Shown here one piece after another: positions 33,994 through 42,064 of a DNA stretch of 64,000 nucleotides (position 1 is the stretch's first letter; every line of letters begins with the position of its first letter). A program made the position numbers and the translations under genes. The stretch spans positions 335,126 to 399,125 of the forward strand of contig NZ_WBMS02000003.1 in the NCBI RefSeq assembly GCF_008923205.2. Direction: 5' to 3'. The notes under the pieces are model-generated. The model made no database searches. It had not been told where the DNA came from and saw nothing but the letters and a program-made list of their open reading frames with translations. The DNA is from Actinomadura physcomitrii. GTDB lineage: Bacteria; Actinomycetota; Actinomycetes; Streptosporangiales; Streptosporangiaceae.

Positions 33994-34761
33994 ATGCCGG
34001 TGCCCGGTGCGATGGCCGAGGATGCGGTGCGCGGACAGGCGGTGGCGATACCGGCGAAGGGCGCCTCGATCGGCGGGTACCTCGCCCGGCCTCGCACCGG
34101 GCGAGGGCCGGGCCTGCTGGTGCTGCACGAGGCATTCGGGCTCAACGAGCACATCCGTGATCTCGCCCGGCGCTTCGCCGGAGCCGGATTCGTGGCGCTG
34201 GCGCCCGACCTGTACAGCCGGTCGGGCGCCGCGGACCCCGCCGACCTCGCCGCCGTGATGGCTCAGATGTTCGCCCTTCCGGACGCCCAGGTCATCGAAG
34301 ATCTGGATGCGGCGGCGGTCTACTTGCGCGAGCACGCGGATGCCGGGCCGGGAGTGGGAGCCGTCGGATTCTGTTCGGGAGGCCGGCAGGCATTGCTTCA
34401 CGCGTGCTCCGGCTCCGCGACGCTCGACGCCGTGGTCGATTGCTGGGGCGGCTTCGTGCTGCGGGCGACGCCGGACGACGAGGTCACCCCCGAGCGGCCC
34501 GTGCCCGTGATCGACCTGGTGCCGTCCGTGCGATGCCCGGTCCTCGCGGTGGGCGGAACGGACGACGTCAATCCGTCGCCCGAAGATCTCATGCTGTTGC
34601 ACGCCCGCCTTCGACAGCACGGGAAGCCGGGGCGGGTGCGCATCTTCGAAGGCGCCGGGCATGCGTTTCTCGCCGACTATCGCCCGACCTATCGGGAGCA
34701 GCCTGCTCACGCGTTGTGGGCGGAGATGCTGAGTTTCCTGCGCGAATCACTTGAGCGATGA
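33994..34761 (+). CDS. Dienelactone hydrolase-family protein
   Basis: A 255-residue alpha/beta hydrolase with the family hallmarks: LHEAFGLNEH (Glu46), nucleophile Cys127 in GFCSGG, acid in GGTDDVN and His in GAGHAFL. Dienelactone hydrolases open the lactone ring of 4-carboxymethylenebut-2-en-4-olide to maleylacetate; relatives hydrolyse other lactones or esters. A Cys nucleophile argues for the true DLH branch. GGAGG precedes the ATG. It has its own palindrome copy and precedes the importer genes. Confidence 0.92.
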   Translation: MPVPGAMAEDAVRGQAVAIPAKGASIGGYLARPRTGRGPGLLVLHEAFGLNEHIRDLARRFAGAGFVALAPDLYSRSGAADPADLAAVMAQMFALPDAQVIEDLDAAAVYLREHADAGPGVGAVGFCSGGRQALLHACSGSATLDAVVDCWGGFVLRATPDDEVTPERPVPVIDLVPSVRCPVLAVGGTDDVNPSPEDLMLLHARLRQHGKPGRVRIFEGAGHAFLADYRPTYREQPAHALWAEMLSFLRESLER

Positions 34762-34846
34762 GCTCTTTGGGACGTCGATGGTCTGCCGCGCGCAGGCGTC
34801 GGCTCCGTTGCATGGGTTGACCCGGCGACCCCCTCCGACCTAACTT

Positions 34847-34866
34847 GAGTCCTGGATGCAGGATGT
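34847..34866. promoter_or_regulatory. 13-bp palindrome, site K (two overlapping copies)
   Basis: GAGTCCTGGATGC (34847-34859, 9 of 10) overlaps GGATGCAGGATGT (34854-34866, 8 of 10), about 80 bases before the fused permease gene. Confidence 0.55.
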
Positions 34867-34946
34867 GATCCTGATCTCTCTTGAATCGGATCGGAGGTCC
34901 GGGCGATGGCGGTGGCATCCGCTCACCTGGGGCCGAGGAGGCGCCC

Positions 34947-37754
34947 GTGAACGACTTCGTCAAGTTTTTGATCATCGGGCTGGGCGGGGGCGGCGTCTAC
35001 GCGCTGCTCGCTCTCGGCGTGGTGGTCACCTATCGCGGATCCGGCGTCGTGAACTTCGCGAACGGCGCCTTCGCGCTGATCGGCGCCGCGGTCTACTACG
35101 AGGCGAGCACCGCGGTCCCGCTGCCGGCCGCGGTCGTGCTCGCACTGCTCGCGGGTGCGCTAGCGGGGTTCCTCGTTCAGGTACTGATCATGCACCGGAT
35201 GCGGAACGCCTCGCCGCTCACGAGGGTCTTCGCCACCCTCGGCCTGCTGACGCTGGTGCAAGAGGCCGCCAAGCACCGCTACGGCAGCGATGCCGTCTTC
35301 GTCGACTCCCTCCTGCCGACGGACTCCGTCACCGTCCTGCCCGGGATCACCGTGGGGGAGGACCGCCTCATCCTGCTCGGCATCACGGTCGTGCTGTTCG
35401 GCGTCCTCTACGCGGTGTACCGGCGGACGCGGTTCGGTCTGGCGACCACCGGGGTGGCGGAGAACGAACTGGCGATGTCGACCCTCGGCTGGTCCCCGAT
35501 GGCGGTCGCGGCGACGAACTGGGCGATCGGGGGAGCCCTGTCAGCACTCGCCGGCGCCCTCCTGGTGCCGATCGTCGGGCTGGCGCCGACCTCGCTGACG
35601 CTGACGATCATCCCGGCGCTGTCCGCCGCGCTCGTCGGTGGTTTCCGCTCACTGCCGCTCACCCTGCTCGGCGGACTGCTCGTGGGGGTGCTGGAGTCCG
35701 AGGCCACCCGCTACATCACCAGCCCCGGCTGGTCGACCGCGGCACCGTTCGCCGTCATCGTCATCATCCTGGTCATCCGTGGGCGGGCGCTCCCGCTGCG
35801 CAGCCACCTCACCGACCGGCTGCCGCGGGTCGGCACCGGCAGGATCCGGCCGCGGATCCTGATCCCTCTCGTGGTCGTGATGCTGGCCTCTCTGTGGATC
35901 TTCGACGGGAGCTGGTCGGCGGCGGTCACCACCGGGGCGATCTACGCCCTCGTCTGCATGTCGCTGGTGGTGCTGACCGGCTACGCCGGTCAGCTCAGCC
36001 TCGCCCAGTTCTCCCTGGCCGGCATCGGCGCCCTGGCCTCCAGTCGTCTGGCCGACGCCGGCGGCCTACCGTTCCCGGTGGCCGCCCTGCTGGGCGTCCT
36101 GATCACCGTTCCGGTCGCACTGATCGTGGCGCTGCCCGCCCTTCGGGCGCGCGGTGTCAACCTGGCCGTCGTCACCATGGGACTGGCGGTCGTGCTGAAC
36201 GCCGTCGTGCTGGCGAATCCGAAGTACACGGGCGGGGTACTGCGGGGCACCGTCGTGCCGGAGCCGAAAATCTTCGGCTTCAGCGTGTTCGCCACCCGCC
36301 ATCCGGAACGGTACGCGGCTCTTGCGGTGGTCCTTCTGGTGTTGATCGGCCTGGTCGTGTCGAATCTGCGGCGCGGCCGTGCGGGCAGGCGGATGATCGC
36401 CGTCCGCGACAACGAGCGGGCGGCGGCGAGCCTCGGCATCAGCGTCGTGGGCGCGAAGTTGTACGCGTTCGGCATCGGGGGCACGATCGCCGCGATTGCG
36501 GGTGTCCTGCTGGCATTCCGGAACCCGAACGTTCAGTTCGACCAGTTCGACACCTTCTCCTCGATCTCCGTGGTGCTGCTCGCCGTGATCGGCGGGATCG
36601 GCCTCATCAGCGGCTCGGTGGTGGGCGCGCTAGGGGCTGCCGGCGCCGTCATGGAACTGATCCTCTCGCGCTTCTTCGACGTGTCCGGCTGGTTCGTGCT
36701 GCTGTCCGCGATCTTGCTGGTGCTCGTGGTGAGGCAGTCGCCGGACGGCGTGGTCGTGCACAACATCCAGACCAGGGCGAGGATCGCCAAGCGTCTGCGA
36801 GCCGGTCGAGGCCCGGACGGGGAACGGTCGTCCAGCACCGGTAGCGGTGCCCCGTCGGACGCCGGTGCGGGGGATCGGGAAGCGGACGAGAAGCCGGCGG
36901 AGCCGGCGGGCGTCTCCGAGACGCGCCGCGCACCGCGCGCAGTACGCGGCCGGGTGTTCGAGCTGCGGGACATCACGATGCGCTTCGGGGGCGTCACCGC
37001 GCTCCAGGACGTGAGCCTCTCGGTCGCTCCAGGAGAGGTCGTGGGGCTGATCGGCCCCAACGGCGCCGGCAAGACCACCCTTATCGACGTGGCCACCGGG
37101 TTCCTGCGCTCGTACGAGGGCAGCGTCCTGCTCGACGGCCGGCCGATCGACCGCTGGAACGCGGTCCGCCGCGCTCGCGGCGGCCTGACCAGGTCCTTCC
37201 AGTCGCTCGAACTCTTCGAGGACCTCGAGGTGGACGCCAACATCCGGGCCGCGTCCGACCAGAGGTCCGTCCTCAAGGACGCCCTGGATCTGGTCCGGCC
37301 GGACAACAGCCCGCTGTCGGAGGCCGCTGTGGCCAGTGTCCGGGAGTTCAGGCTGCAGCCGTGGCTGGACAAGCTGCCCGGCGACCTGCCCTACGGCCAG
37401 CGGCGCCTGGTGGCGATCGCCCGCGCGGTGGCCACGTCGCCTTCGGTGCTGCTGCTGGACGAGCCCGCGGCAGGCCTGGACGAGGTCAGCACTCGTGAGC
37501 TTGCGGCGCTCATCCGGCGCCTGGCCGAGCAGTGGCGGATGGGGATCCTGCTGATCGAGCACGACGTCTCCATGGTGCTGAACACCTGCGACAAGATCGT
37601 CGCCCTCGACTTCGGCCGGGTCGTGGCCACCGGCACTCCCGAGGAAATACGCAACAACAGCAAGGTCGTCGAGTCCTACCTCGGCTCGTCCGCACAAGAG
37701 CAACAGAACACCGCCGTTTCTGAAGCGGCTGTGGGCCCCTCCGGAGGGAACTGA
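34947..37754 (+). CDS. LivH-LivM-LivG fusion: two permeases plus ATPase of a branched-chain-type ABC importer
   Basis: A 935-residue protein from GTG 34947 (GAGGAGG upstream). Residues about 1-295 are a LivH permease (GLGGGGVYALLALGVVVTYR; ANGAFALIGAAVYY). Residues about 310-610 are a LivM permease (VLTGYAGQLSLAQFSLAGIG). A charged, Ser/Glu/Pro-rich linker (about 615-670) joins a LivG ATPase. The ATPase has Walker A GPNGAGKTT (near 702), a signature reading PYGQRR (near 814) and Walker B VLLLDEP (near 834). These are usually three separate proteins. LivF follows after 2 bases and the binding protein is at 31.2 kb, so the system is complete. Confidence 0.94.
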   Translation: MNDFVKFLIIGLGGGGVYALLALGVVVTYRGSGVVNFANGAFALIGAAVYYEASTAVPLPAAVVLALLAGALAGFLVQVLIMHRMRNASPLTRVFATLGLLTLVQEAAKHRYGSDAVFVDSLLPTDSVTVLPGITVGEDRLILLGITVVLFGVLYAVYRRTRFGLATTGVAENELAMSTLGWSPMAVAATNWAIGGALSALAGALLVPIVGLAPTSLTLTIIPALSAALVGGFRSLPLTLLGGLLVGVLESEATRYITSPGWSTAAPFAVIVIILVIRGRALPLRSHLTDRLPRVGTGRIRPRILIPLVVVMLASLWIFDGSWSAAVTTGAIYALVCMSLVVLTGYAGQLSLAQFSLAGIGALASSRLADAGGLPFPVAALLGVLITVPVALIVALPALRARGVNLAVVTMGLAVVLNAVVLANPKYTGGVLRGTVVPEPKIFGFSVFATRHPERYAALAVVLLVLIGLVVSNLRRGRAGRRMIAVRDNERAAASLGISVVGAKLYAFGIGGTIAAIAGVLLAFRNPNVQFDQFDTFSSISVVLLAVIGGIGLISGSVVGALGAAGAVMELILSRFFDVSGWFVLLSAILLVLVVRQSPDGVVVHNIQTRARIAKRLRAGRGPDGERSSSTGSGAPSDAGAGDREADEKPAEPAGVSETRRAPRAVRGRVFELRDITMRFGGVTALQDVSLSVAPGEVVGLIGPNGAGKTTLIDVATGFLRSYEGSVLLDGRPIDRWNAVRRARGGLTRSFQSLELFEDLEVDANIRAASDQRSVLKDALDLVRPDNSPLSEAAVASVREFRLQPWLDKLPGDLPYGQRRLVAIARAVATSPSVLLLDEPAAGLDEVSTRELAALIRRLAEQWRMGILLIEHDVSMVLNTCDKIVALDFGRVVATGTPEEIRNNSKVVESYLGSSAQEQQNTAVSEAAVGPSGGN

Positions 37755-37756
37755 CG

Positions 37757-38506
37757 ATGACGGCGAAGACCGATGCGGCGGATGAGAACGCCGTGCTGCC
37801 CGCCCGCGCAGGTGAGACGGTGCTCGAGGCGCGGAAGCTGTCCGCCGGCTACGGCGGTGTACCGGTCACCCATGAGCTCGACCTGCGGGTCGGCGCGGGA
37901 GAGGTGGTCGCTCTGCTCGGTGCCAACGGCGCGGGGAAGAGCACCACTCTGCTGACGCTGGCCGGGGTGCTCGGCGGACTCGGCGGCGAGGTCTTCTGGC
38001 TCGGGCGAACCGACCCCGCGCCGCTCCACCTGCGCAGCCGGCTCGGGCTGGCCTTCATTCCGGAGACGCGCTCGATCATCGCCGAGTTGTCCGCCGAGGA
38101 CAATCTCCGCCTCGGCCGTGGTCCGGTCGACCTCGCGCTCGAGTACGTACCGGAGCTGAAGAAGCTCCTCAAGCGGCGGGCCGGTCTCCTGTCGGGCGGG
38201 GAGCAGCAGATGCTCACCCTGGCGCGTGTGCTCGCGGCCCGTCCGAAGGTGCTGCTCGCCGACGAGATGTCGCTCGGGCTCGCGCCGCTCATCGTGGAGA
38301 GGCTGCTCGCCGCCATCCGCCGGGCGGCGGACGAGGAGGCGATCGGCGCTCTGATCGTCGAGCAGCAGGTGCGCAATGTGCTCGCAGTGTCCGACCACGC
38401 CTACGTGCTCCGCCGCGGGCGGCTGGTCATGTCCGGGCCCGCCGGGGAGATGCGCACCCGCACGGACGAGATCGAGTCGCACTATCTGGCGGGCCCGCCG
38501 GCCTGA
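37757..38506 (+). CDS. livF: LivF-type ATPase of the branched-chain-type importer
   Basis: A 249-residue ABC ATPase starting two bases after the fused permease-ATPase gene (GGAGG in its 3' end). Walker A GANGAGKST, signature LSGGEQQMLTLARVLA, Walker B VLLADEMSLGLAP and H-loop region are all present; the ending RTDEIESHYLAG is typical of LivF. It pairs with the LivG domain of the fusion to power uptake. The gene is the last before a hairpin and the amidohydrolase-3 promoter. Confidence 0.94.
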   Translation: MTAKTDAADENAVLPARAGETVLEARKLSAGYGGVPVTHELDLRVGAGEVVALLGANGAGKSTTLLTLAGVLGGLGGEVFWLGRTDPAPLHLRSRLGLAFIPETRSIIAELSAEDNLRLGRGPVDLALEYVPELKKLLKRRAGLLSGGEQQMLTLARVLAARPKVLLADEMSLGLAPLIVERLLAAIRRAADEEAIGALIVEQQVRNVLAVSDHAYVLRRGRLVMSGPAGEMRTRTDEIESHYLAGPPA

Positions 38507-38528
38507 CCGCATCCCCGCCTGCGCCCTC

Positions 38529-38556
38529 TCCGGGCCGGCTGCGCGCCGGCTCCGGA
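38529..38556 (+). terminator. Possible terminator hairpin after importer operon
   Basis: TCCGGGCCGGC and GCCGGCTCCGGA form an 11-bp stem with one bulged base and a 5-base loop, 22 bases after the LivF stop. It is weaker than the other hairpins in the window. Confidence 0.4.
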
Positions 38557-38603
38557 GGGGACGCGGCGGGCCCGGCCGAAGGCGCCTGGAGAGCTCATTG
38601 CCT

Positions 38604-38623
38604 GAGTCCTGAGTCCTGGATAC
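38604..38623. promoter_or_regulatory. 13-bp palindrome, site L (with an extra half-site)
   Basis: GAGTCCTGGATAC at 38611-38623 matches 9 of 10 positions; a degenerate copy GAGTCCTGAGTCC overlaps upstream (38604-38616). It is 31 bases before amidohydrolase 3. Confidence 0.55.
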
Positions 38624-38654
38624 ACTAATCCCGGCAAGCCGAGGAGGCGATCGC

Positions 38655-39893
38655 ATGACCATCAGCGCCGAGCGCTCCGTGACCTTTCTCCCGGAACCCG
38701 AGCCCCGGCCGGTCGAGAACCTGATCATCAGCGTCGACGACCATCTGATCGAGCCCGCCGACATGTTCACCCCGCGGGTCCCCGCCAGGTTCGGGGACGA
38801 CATCCCGGAGATCGTCACGGTGGACGGTGCGGAGGCATGGAGGTTCGAGGACCAGATCCTCCACAACATGGGCCTGAACGCCGTCGCCGGCCGTCCTCCC
38901 GAGGAGTGGAACGACGAGCCGACGAACTTCAGCGAACTGCGCCGCGGCTGCTTCGACATCGAGGCGCGGATCAAGGACATGGACATCAACGGCGTGTACG
39001 CGTCGGTGTGCTTCCCGTCCCGGATCGCCGGCTTCGGCGGTGCGCGCTTCGCCGAGGCAAAGGACCAGGAGCTGGGCAAGGCCTGCGTGCGCGCCTGGAA
39101 CGACTGGTACCACGACGAGTGGATGTCGCCGTACCCGGACCGGATCATCGGCCTGCAGCTGACGCACCTGACTGATCCGGAGGAGGGGGCCCGCGAGATC
39201 CGCCGCAACGCCGAGCGCGGATTCCATGCACTGAGCTTCCCCGAGGTTCCGGGCAAGGTCGGGCTCCCGACGCTGCGCAGCGGCCACTGGGACCCGATCT
39301 TCCGGGCGTGCGAGGAGACGGGCACGGTGGTATGCCTGCACACCGGTTCGTCCGGGCAGCTCAAGGACATCGAGAGCGACACCCCCAGGGACGCCCTGGT
39401 CTCGCTGTTCCCGGCCTACGCGCTGCTGTCGGCGATGAACTGGCTCTGGTCCATGGTGCCCTCCCGGTTTCCGAACCTGAAGATCGCGCTCGCAGAGGGC
39501 GGCATCGGCTGGGTGCCCATGATCATTGACCGGTTGAGGTACATGGACAGCCACGCCGGCCAGGCCCAGACGTTCCAGGCATGGACCGACAAGGAGCATT
39601 CGCCGACCGAGGTCCTGCTGCGCAACTTCTTCTTCTGCGCGTTCGACGACCCGGCGGCGCTACTGGTGCGCGACCGCATCGGCGTCGACAACATCATGGT
39701 CGAGGTCGACTACCCGCACGCCGACGGAAGCTGGCCCAATACCCAGCCCTTCTACGCCGAGCTGCTCAAGGACGTTCCGAAGGAGGAGCGCGACAAGATC
39801 TGCTGGAGCAACGCGGCGAAGCTGTTCGACCACCCCGTACCCGAGGACGTCGCAGACGGCACCCGGGACTTCCGCACGACCCTCGGCCGATGA
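38655..39893 (+). CDS. Amidohydrolase-2 family (ACMSD-like) protein 3
   Basis: 412 residues from ATG 38655 (GAGGAGG upstream). Landmarks: IISVDDHLIEP, VCLHTGSSG, AEGGIGWVP and VEVDYPHADGSWPN, the metal-binding layout of PF04909. It is closest to paralogue 1 (same VDDHxIEP and barrel words). Its stop overlaps the ATG of a VOC protein, so the two work together. A decarboxylase or hydrolase acting on a ring-cleavage product, next to a VOC enzyme, is a reasonable inference. Confidence 0.89.
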   Translation: MTISAERSVTFLPEPEPRPVENLIISVDDHLIEPADMFTPRVPARFGDDIPEIVTVDGAEAWRFEDQILHNMGLNAVAGRPPEEWNDEPTNFSELRRGCFDIEARIKDMDINGVYASVCFPSRIAGFGGARFAEAKDQELGKACVRAWNDWYHDEWMSPYPDRIIGLQLTHLTDPEEGAREIRRNAERGFHALSFPEVPGKVGLPTLRSGHWDPIFRACEETGTVVCLHTGSSGQLKDIESDTPRDALVSLFPAYALLSAMNWLWSMVPSRFPNLKIALAEGGIGWVPMIIDRLRYMDSHAGQAQTFQAWTDKEHSPTEVLLRNFFFCAFDDPAALLVRDRIGVDNIMVEVDYPHADGSWPNTQPFYAELLKDVPKEERDKICWSNAAKLFDHPVPEDVADGTRDFRTTLGR

Positions 39894-40369
39894 GCGTCAC
39901 CGGGTTCTCGCACCTGTCGGTCCAGGTCCGCGACATCGACAAGGTGCTGCCCTTCTACCGCGACCTGCTGGGCCTGACGGTGTCGATCGATCGGCAGAAG
40001 GAGTTCTCCGCTCCCGACCGGGAGGGCCGCCGCGTCCACTTCCGGCGCCGTGAGGTCTATCTCCGGTGGGAGAACCGCTGGGGTGCCTCGTACGTGGTGC
40101 TCGGTCAGCATTTCGACCGCGAGCAGGAAGGGTCGGCCACGCCCCTGCAGGGGATCGGGTTCGACCATGTGGCCTTCATGGTCGACGACGTCCGCGCGAC
40201 GGTGGATCGCGCGAGGCAGCTCGGCTTCGAAGTGATCACCGGGCCGAGTGAGAACGATGGGCCGGCGAATGCCCATCCAGGTGCGGCGACAGTGCGCACG
40301 GCGCTGTTCTGGGACCCGGAGGGCAACGTCGTGCAGGTTGACCAGTGGCTTGAGGAAGGCGAAGCGTGA
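39890..40369 (+). CDS. VOC-family (glyoxalase/extradiol dioxygenase fold) protein
   Basis: A 159-residue protein whose ATG overlaps the amidohydrolase stop by four bases. It contains the paired beta-alpha-beta-beta-beta units of the VOC fold: FSHLSVQVRDIDKVLPFYRD then LLGLTV at the N-terminus and FDHVAFMVDDVRATVDRARQ then LGF later, ending with FWDPEGNVVQVDQW. His8 in the first unit, His in FDHVAF and Glu in DPEGN are candidate metal ligands. Activities in the family include lyase, isomerase, epimerase and dioxygenase; the choice cannot be made here. Confidence 0.9.
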   Translation: MSVTGFSHLSVQVRDIDKVLPFYRDLLGLTVSIDRQKEFSAPDREGRRVHFRRREVYLRWENRWGASYVVLGQHFDREQEGSATPLQGIGFDHVAFMVDDVRATVDRARQLGFEVITGPSENDGPANAHPGAATVRTALFWDPEGNVVQVDQWLEEGEA

Positions 40370-40608
40370 GCGGCGAATCAGCGTCGAAGCCACTGCTTCT
40401 GGAGTTCATCTAGATCACCGCGCTGCGGCCGTTCTTCGAGAAGATCTTGACTCCGTCATCACGCGGGACAGGGCGGTTTCTATTCGGCTGGCACGACTTT
40501 CTCAAAACACGTTTAGGCGGCAGGTGTATTGCCTCCTCGCCGCCACCTGAAAATGGACGTAAGTGTGCGCCATGGAGCCAATTTCACGCAACTGCGGAAA
40601 GGGGAAAA

Positions 40609-40659
40609 ATGGCAGGATACCTACCGTCCGCAGCGCCGAGACAACGGAAACGACAATGA
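40609..40659 (+). CDS. Possible 16-residue leader peptide before ferredoxin
   Basis: ATG 40609 follows AAAGGGGAAAA, one of the better ribosome binding sites in the region, and encodes MAGYLPSAAPRQRKRQ. Its TGA overlaps the ferredoxin ATG by four bases. The ferredoxin itself has only a weak GGAAA. The short frame may therefore load ribosomes onto the ferredoxin by coupling. No peptide function is implied. Confidence 0.4.
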   Translation: MAGYLPSAAPRQRKRQ

Positions 40660-40844
40660 AGATCGAAGTTGACTACGACCTGTGCGAGAACCACGCCCAG
40701 TGCGTCTTCGCCGCCCCTGACGCCTTCCGCATGAACGCCTCGGACGAGCTCGAGTTCGACGCGGAGGTCGACGACTCGCTGCGCGAGGACGTGCAGAGCG
40801 CGGCGGACGCGTGTCCGGTGCAGGCGATCCGGATCACCGGATGA
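40656..40844 (+). CDS. Ferredoxin, 3Fe-4S type, CXXHXXC
   Basis: A 62-residue ferredoxin, MKIEVDYDLCENHAQC with the second cluster ligand set ACPVQAI near residue 54. His replaces the fourth cysteine (CENHAQC), as in the ferredoxin at 283. It is the usual P450 redox partner. Its stop overlaps the ATG of the ferredoxin reductase, and the operon continues through ALDH and ADH, so this pair is the best candidate electron supply for the P450s at 9.9-15.7 kb. Confidence 0.93.
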   Translation: MKIEVDYDLCENHAQCVFAAPDAFRMNASDELEFDAEVDDSLREDVQSAADACPVQAIRITG

Positions 40845-42064
40845 CCGATGCGACGGCCGCGCGCGTGGTGGTGGTCGGCGCAGGGCTCGGTGGGCTGCGC
40901 ACCGCGGAGCAGCTGCGTGCCAAGGGCTTCCGCGGCGAGCTGGTCATCGTCGGCGATGAAGAACACCGTCCCTACACACGGCCGCCGCTCTCCAAGGAGC
41001 TTCTGGCCGGAACGATGAGCCCTCCCGACGTGGCGTTCGACGTCCGCGCCGACCTCGGCGCGCACTGGCGACTCGGCACCGGGGTCGCGGCGGCCCGCCT
41101 TGACGAACGGGTGGTCGTCCTCGAAGACGGGGAAGAACTCGGTTACGACGGTCTGGTCATCGCCACCGGTGTGCGGCCGCGGCGCTTGCCGGTGCCCGGT
41201 CCGGAGGCCGACCGGTTCACCCTCCGCAACCTCGCTCACTCGCTGGCCCTGCGGCGACGGCTGCGAGCCGGGGTCCGGCTATGCGTCATCGGGGCCGGTT
41301 TCATCGGATGCGAGGTCGCGGCCACGGCGCGCCGGCTCGGTGCCGAGGTGACCGTCATCGCGCCCGAGTCGGTCCCGATGGAACGGCCCCTGGGGCGCGA
41401 GTTCGGCGGGGTGCTGCGGGAGCTCCATGAGAGCCGCGGCGTTCGGTTCATGCTGGGTCACGAGGTCAGTGCCTTCGAGGCCGGCAGCGCCGGGCGCGAA
41501 GTGGTGCTGTCCGACGGATGCCGCGTGCCCTTCGACGTGGCGGTCGAGGCGGTCGGCTCGGTGCCCGCCGTCGAATGGCTGGCCGGCAACGGCCTCGACC
41601 TTTCCGACGGCGTCGCCTGCGATGGTCGGCTTCGCGTCCAGGGCCGCCGCGAGGTGGTCGCGGTCGGAGATGTGGCCCGATTCCCCAATGCCTTGTTCGG
41701 TGGGCCCGCGTCGAGGGTGGAGCACTGGAACATCCCGGTCGAGACCGCCCGCCGGGCAGCGGCCACGCTGGTCGCCGGACTCACCGGGAGCGAGCAGGAG
41801 CCGGCGCACTTTGGCCCGCTGCCCGCCTTCTGGAGCAACCAGTTCGACACTCGTCTTCAGTCCTACGGCGCCCCGTGGCTCGGTGCCGCGGACGTCCGCC
41901 TGCTGGACGGGGACTGGACCCGCGCAGCGGAACCGATCATGGCGGGCTACCACCGCGACGGGGAGTTGGTGGGCGTCGTCGGAACGGCCCCGCCCCGCAG
42001 CTTCATACCCCACCGAACAGCGATTCTCGCCGCCGCCAAGAAGACCATGAGGAGAACCCCGTGA
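40841..42064 (+). CDS. NAD(P)H-dependent ferredoxin reductase, FAD protein
   Basis: A 407-residue pyridine-nucleotide-disulphide-type reductase. The FAD motif VVVGAGLGGLRTAEQLR starts at residue 9, a second nucleotide motif VIGAGFIGCEVAATARRLGA (NADH-binding) follows the middle of the protein, and a second FAD contact VVAVGDVARFPN lies near residue 270. The PYTRPPLSKELL segment is typical of the oxygenase-coupled reductase group. It passes electrons from NAD(P)H to the adjacent ferredoxin. Start and stop overlap neighbouring genes by four bases each. Confidence 0.94.
   Translation: MTDATAARVVVVGAGLGGLRTAEQLRAKGFRGELVIVGDEEHRPYTRPPLSKELLAGTMSPPDVAFDVRADLGAHWRLGTGVAAARLDERVVVLEDGEELGYDGLVIATGVRPRRLPVPGPEADRFTLRNLAHSLALRRRLRAGVRLCVIGAGFIGCEVAATARRLGAEVTVIAPESVPMERPLGREFGGVLRELHESRGVRFMLGHEVSAFEAGSAGREVVLSDGCRVPFDVAVEAVGSVPAVEWLAGNGLDLSDGVACDGRLRVQGRREVVAVGDVARFPNALFGGPASRVEHWNIPVETARRAAATLVAGLTGSEQEPAHFGPLPAFWSNQFDTRLQSYGAPWLGAADVRLLDGDWTRAAEPIMAGYHRDGELVGVVGTAPPRSFIPHRTAILAAAKKTMRRTP

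Noticed and set aside
40370..40608. Possible gene remnant upstream of the ferredoxin (ITALRPFFEKI-like text)
   Set aside because: Only a few residues look protein-like, with a stop just before; no family or paralogue supports it.
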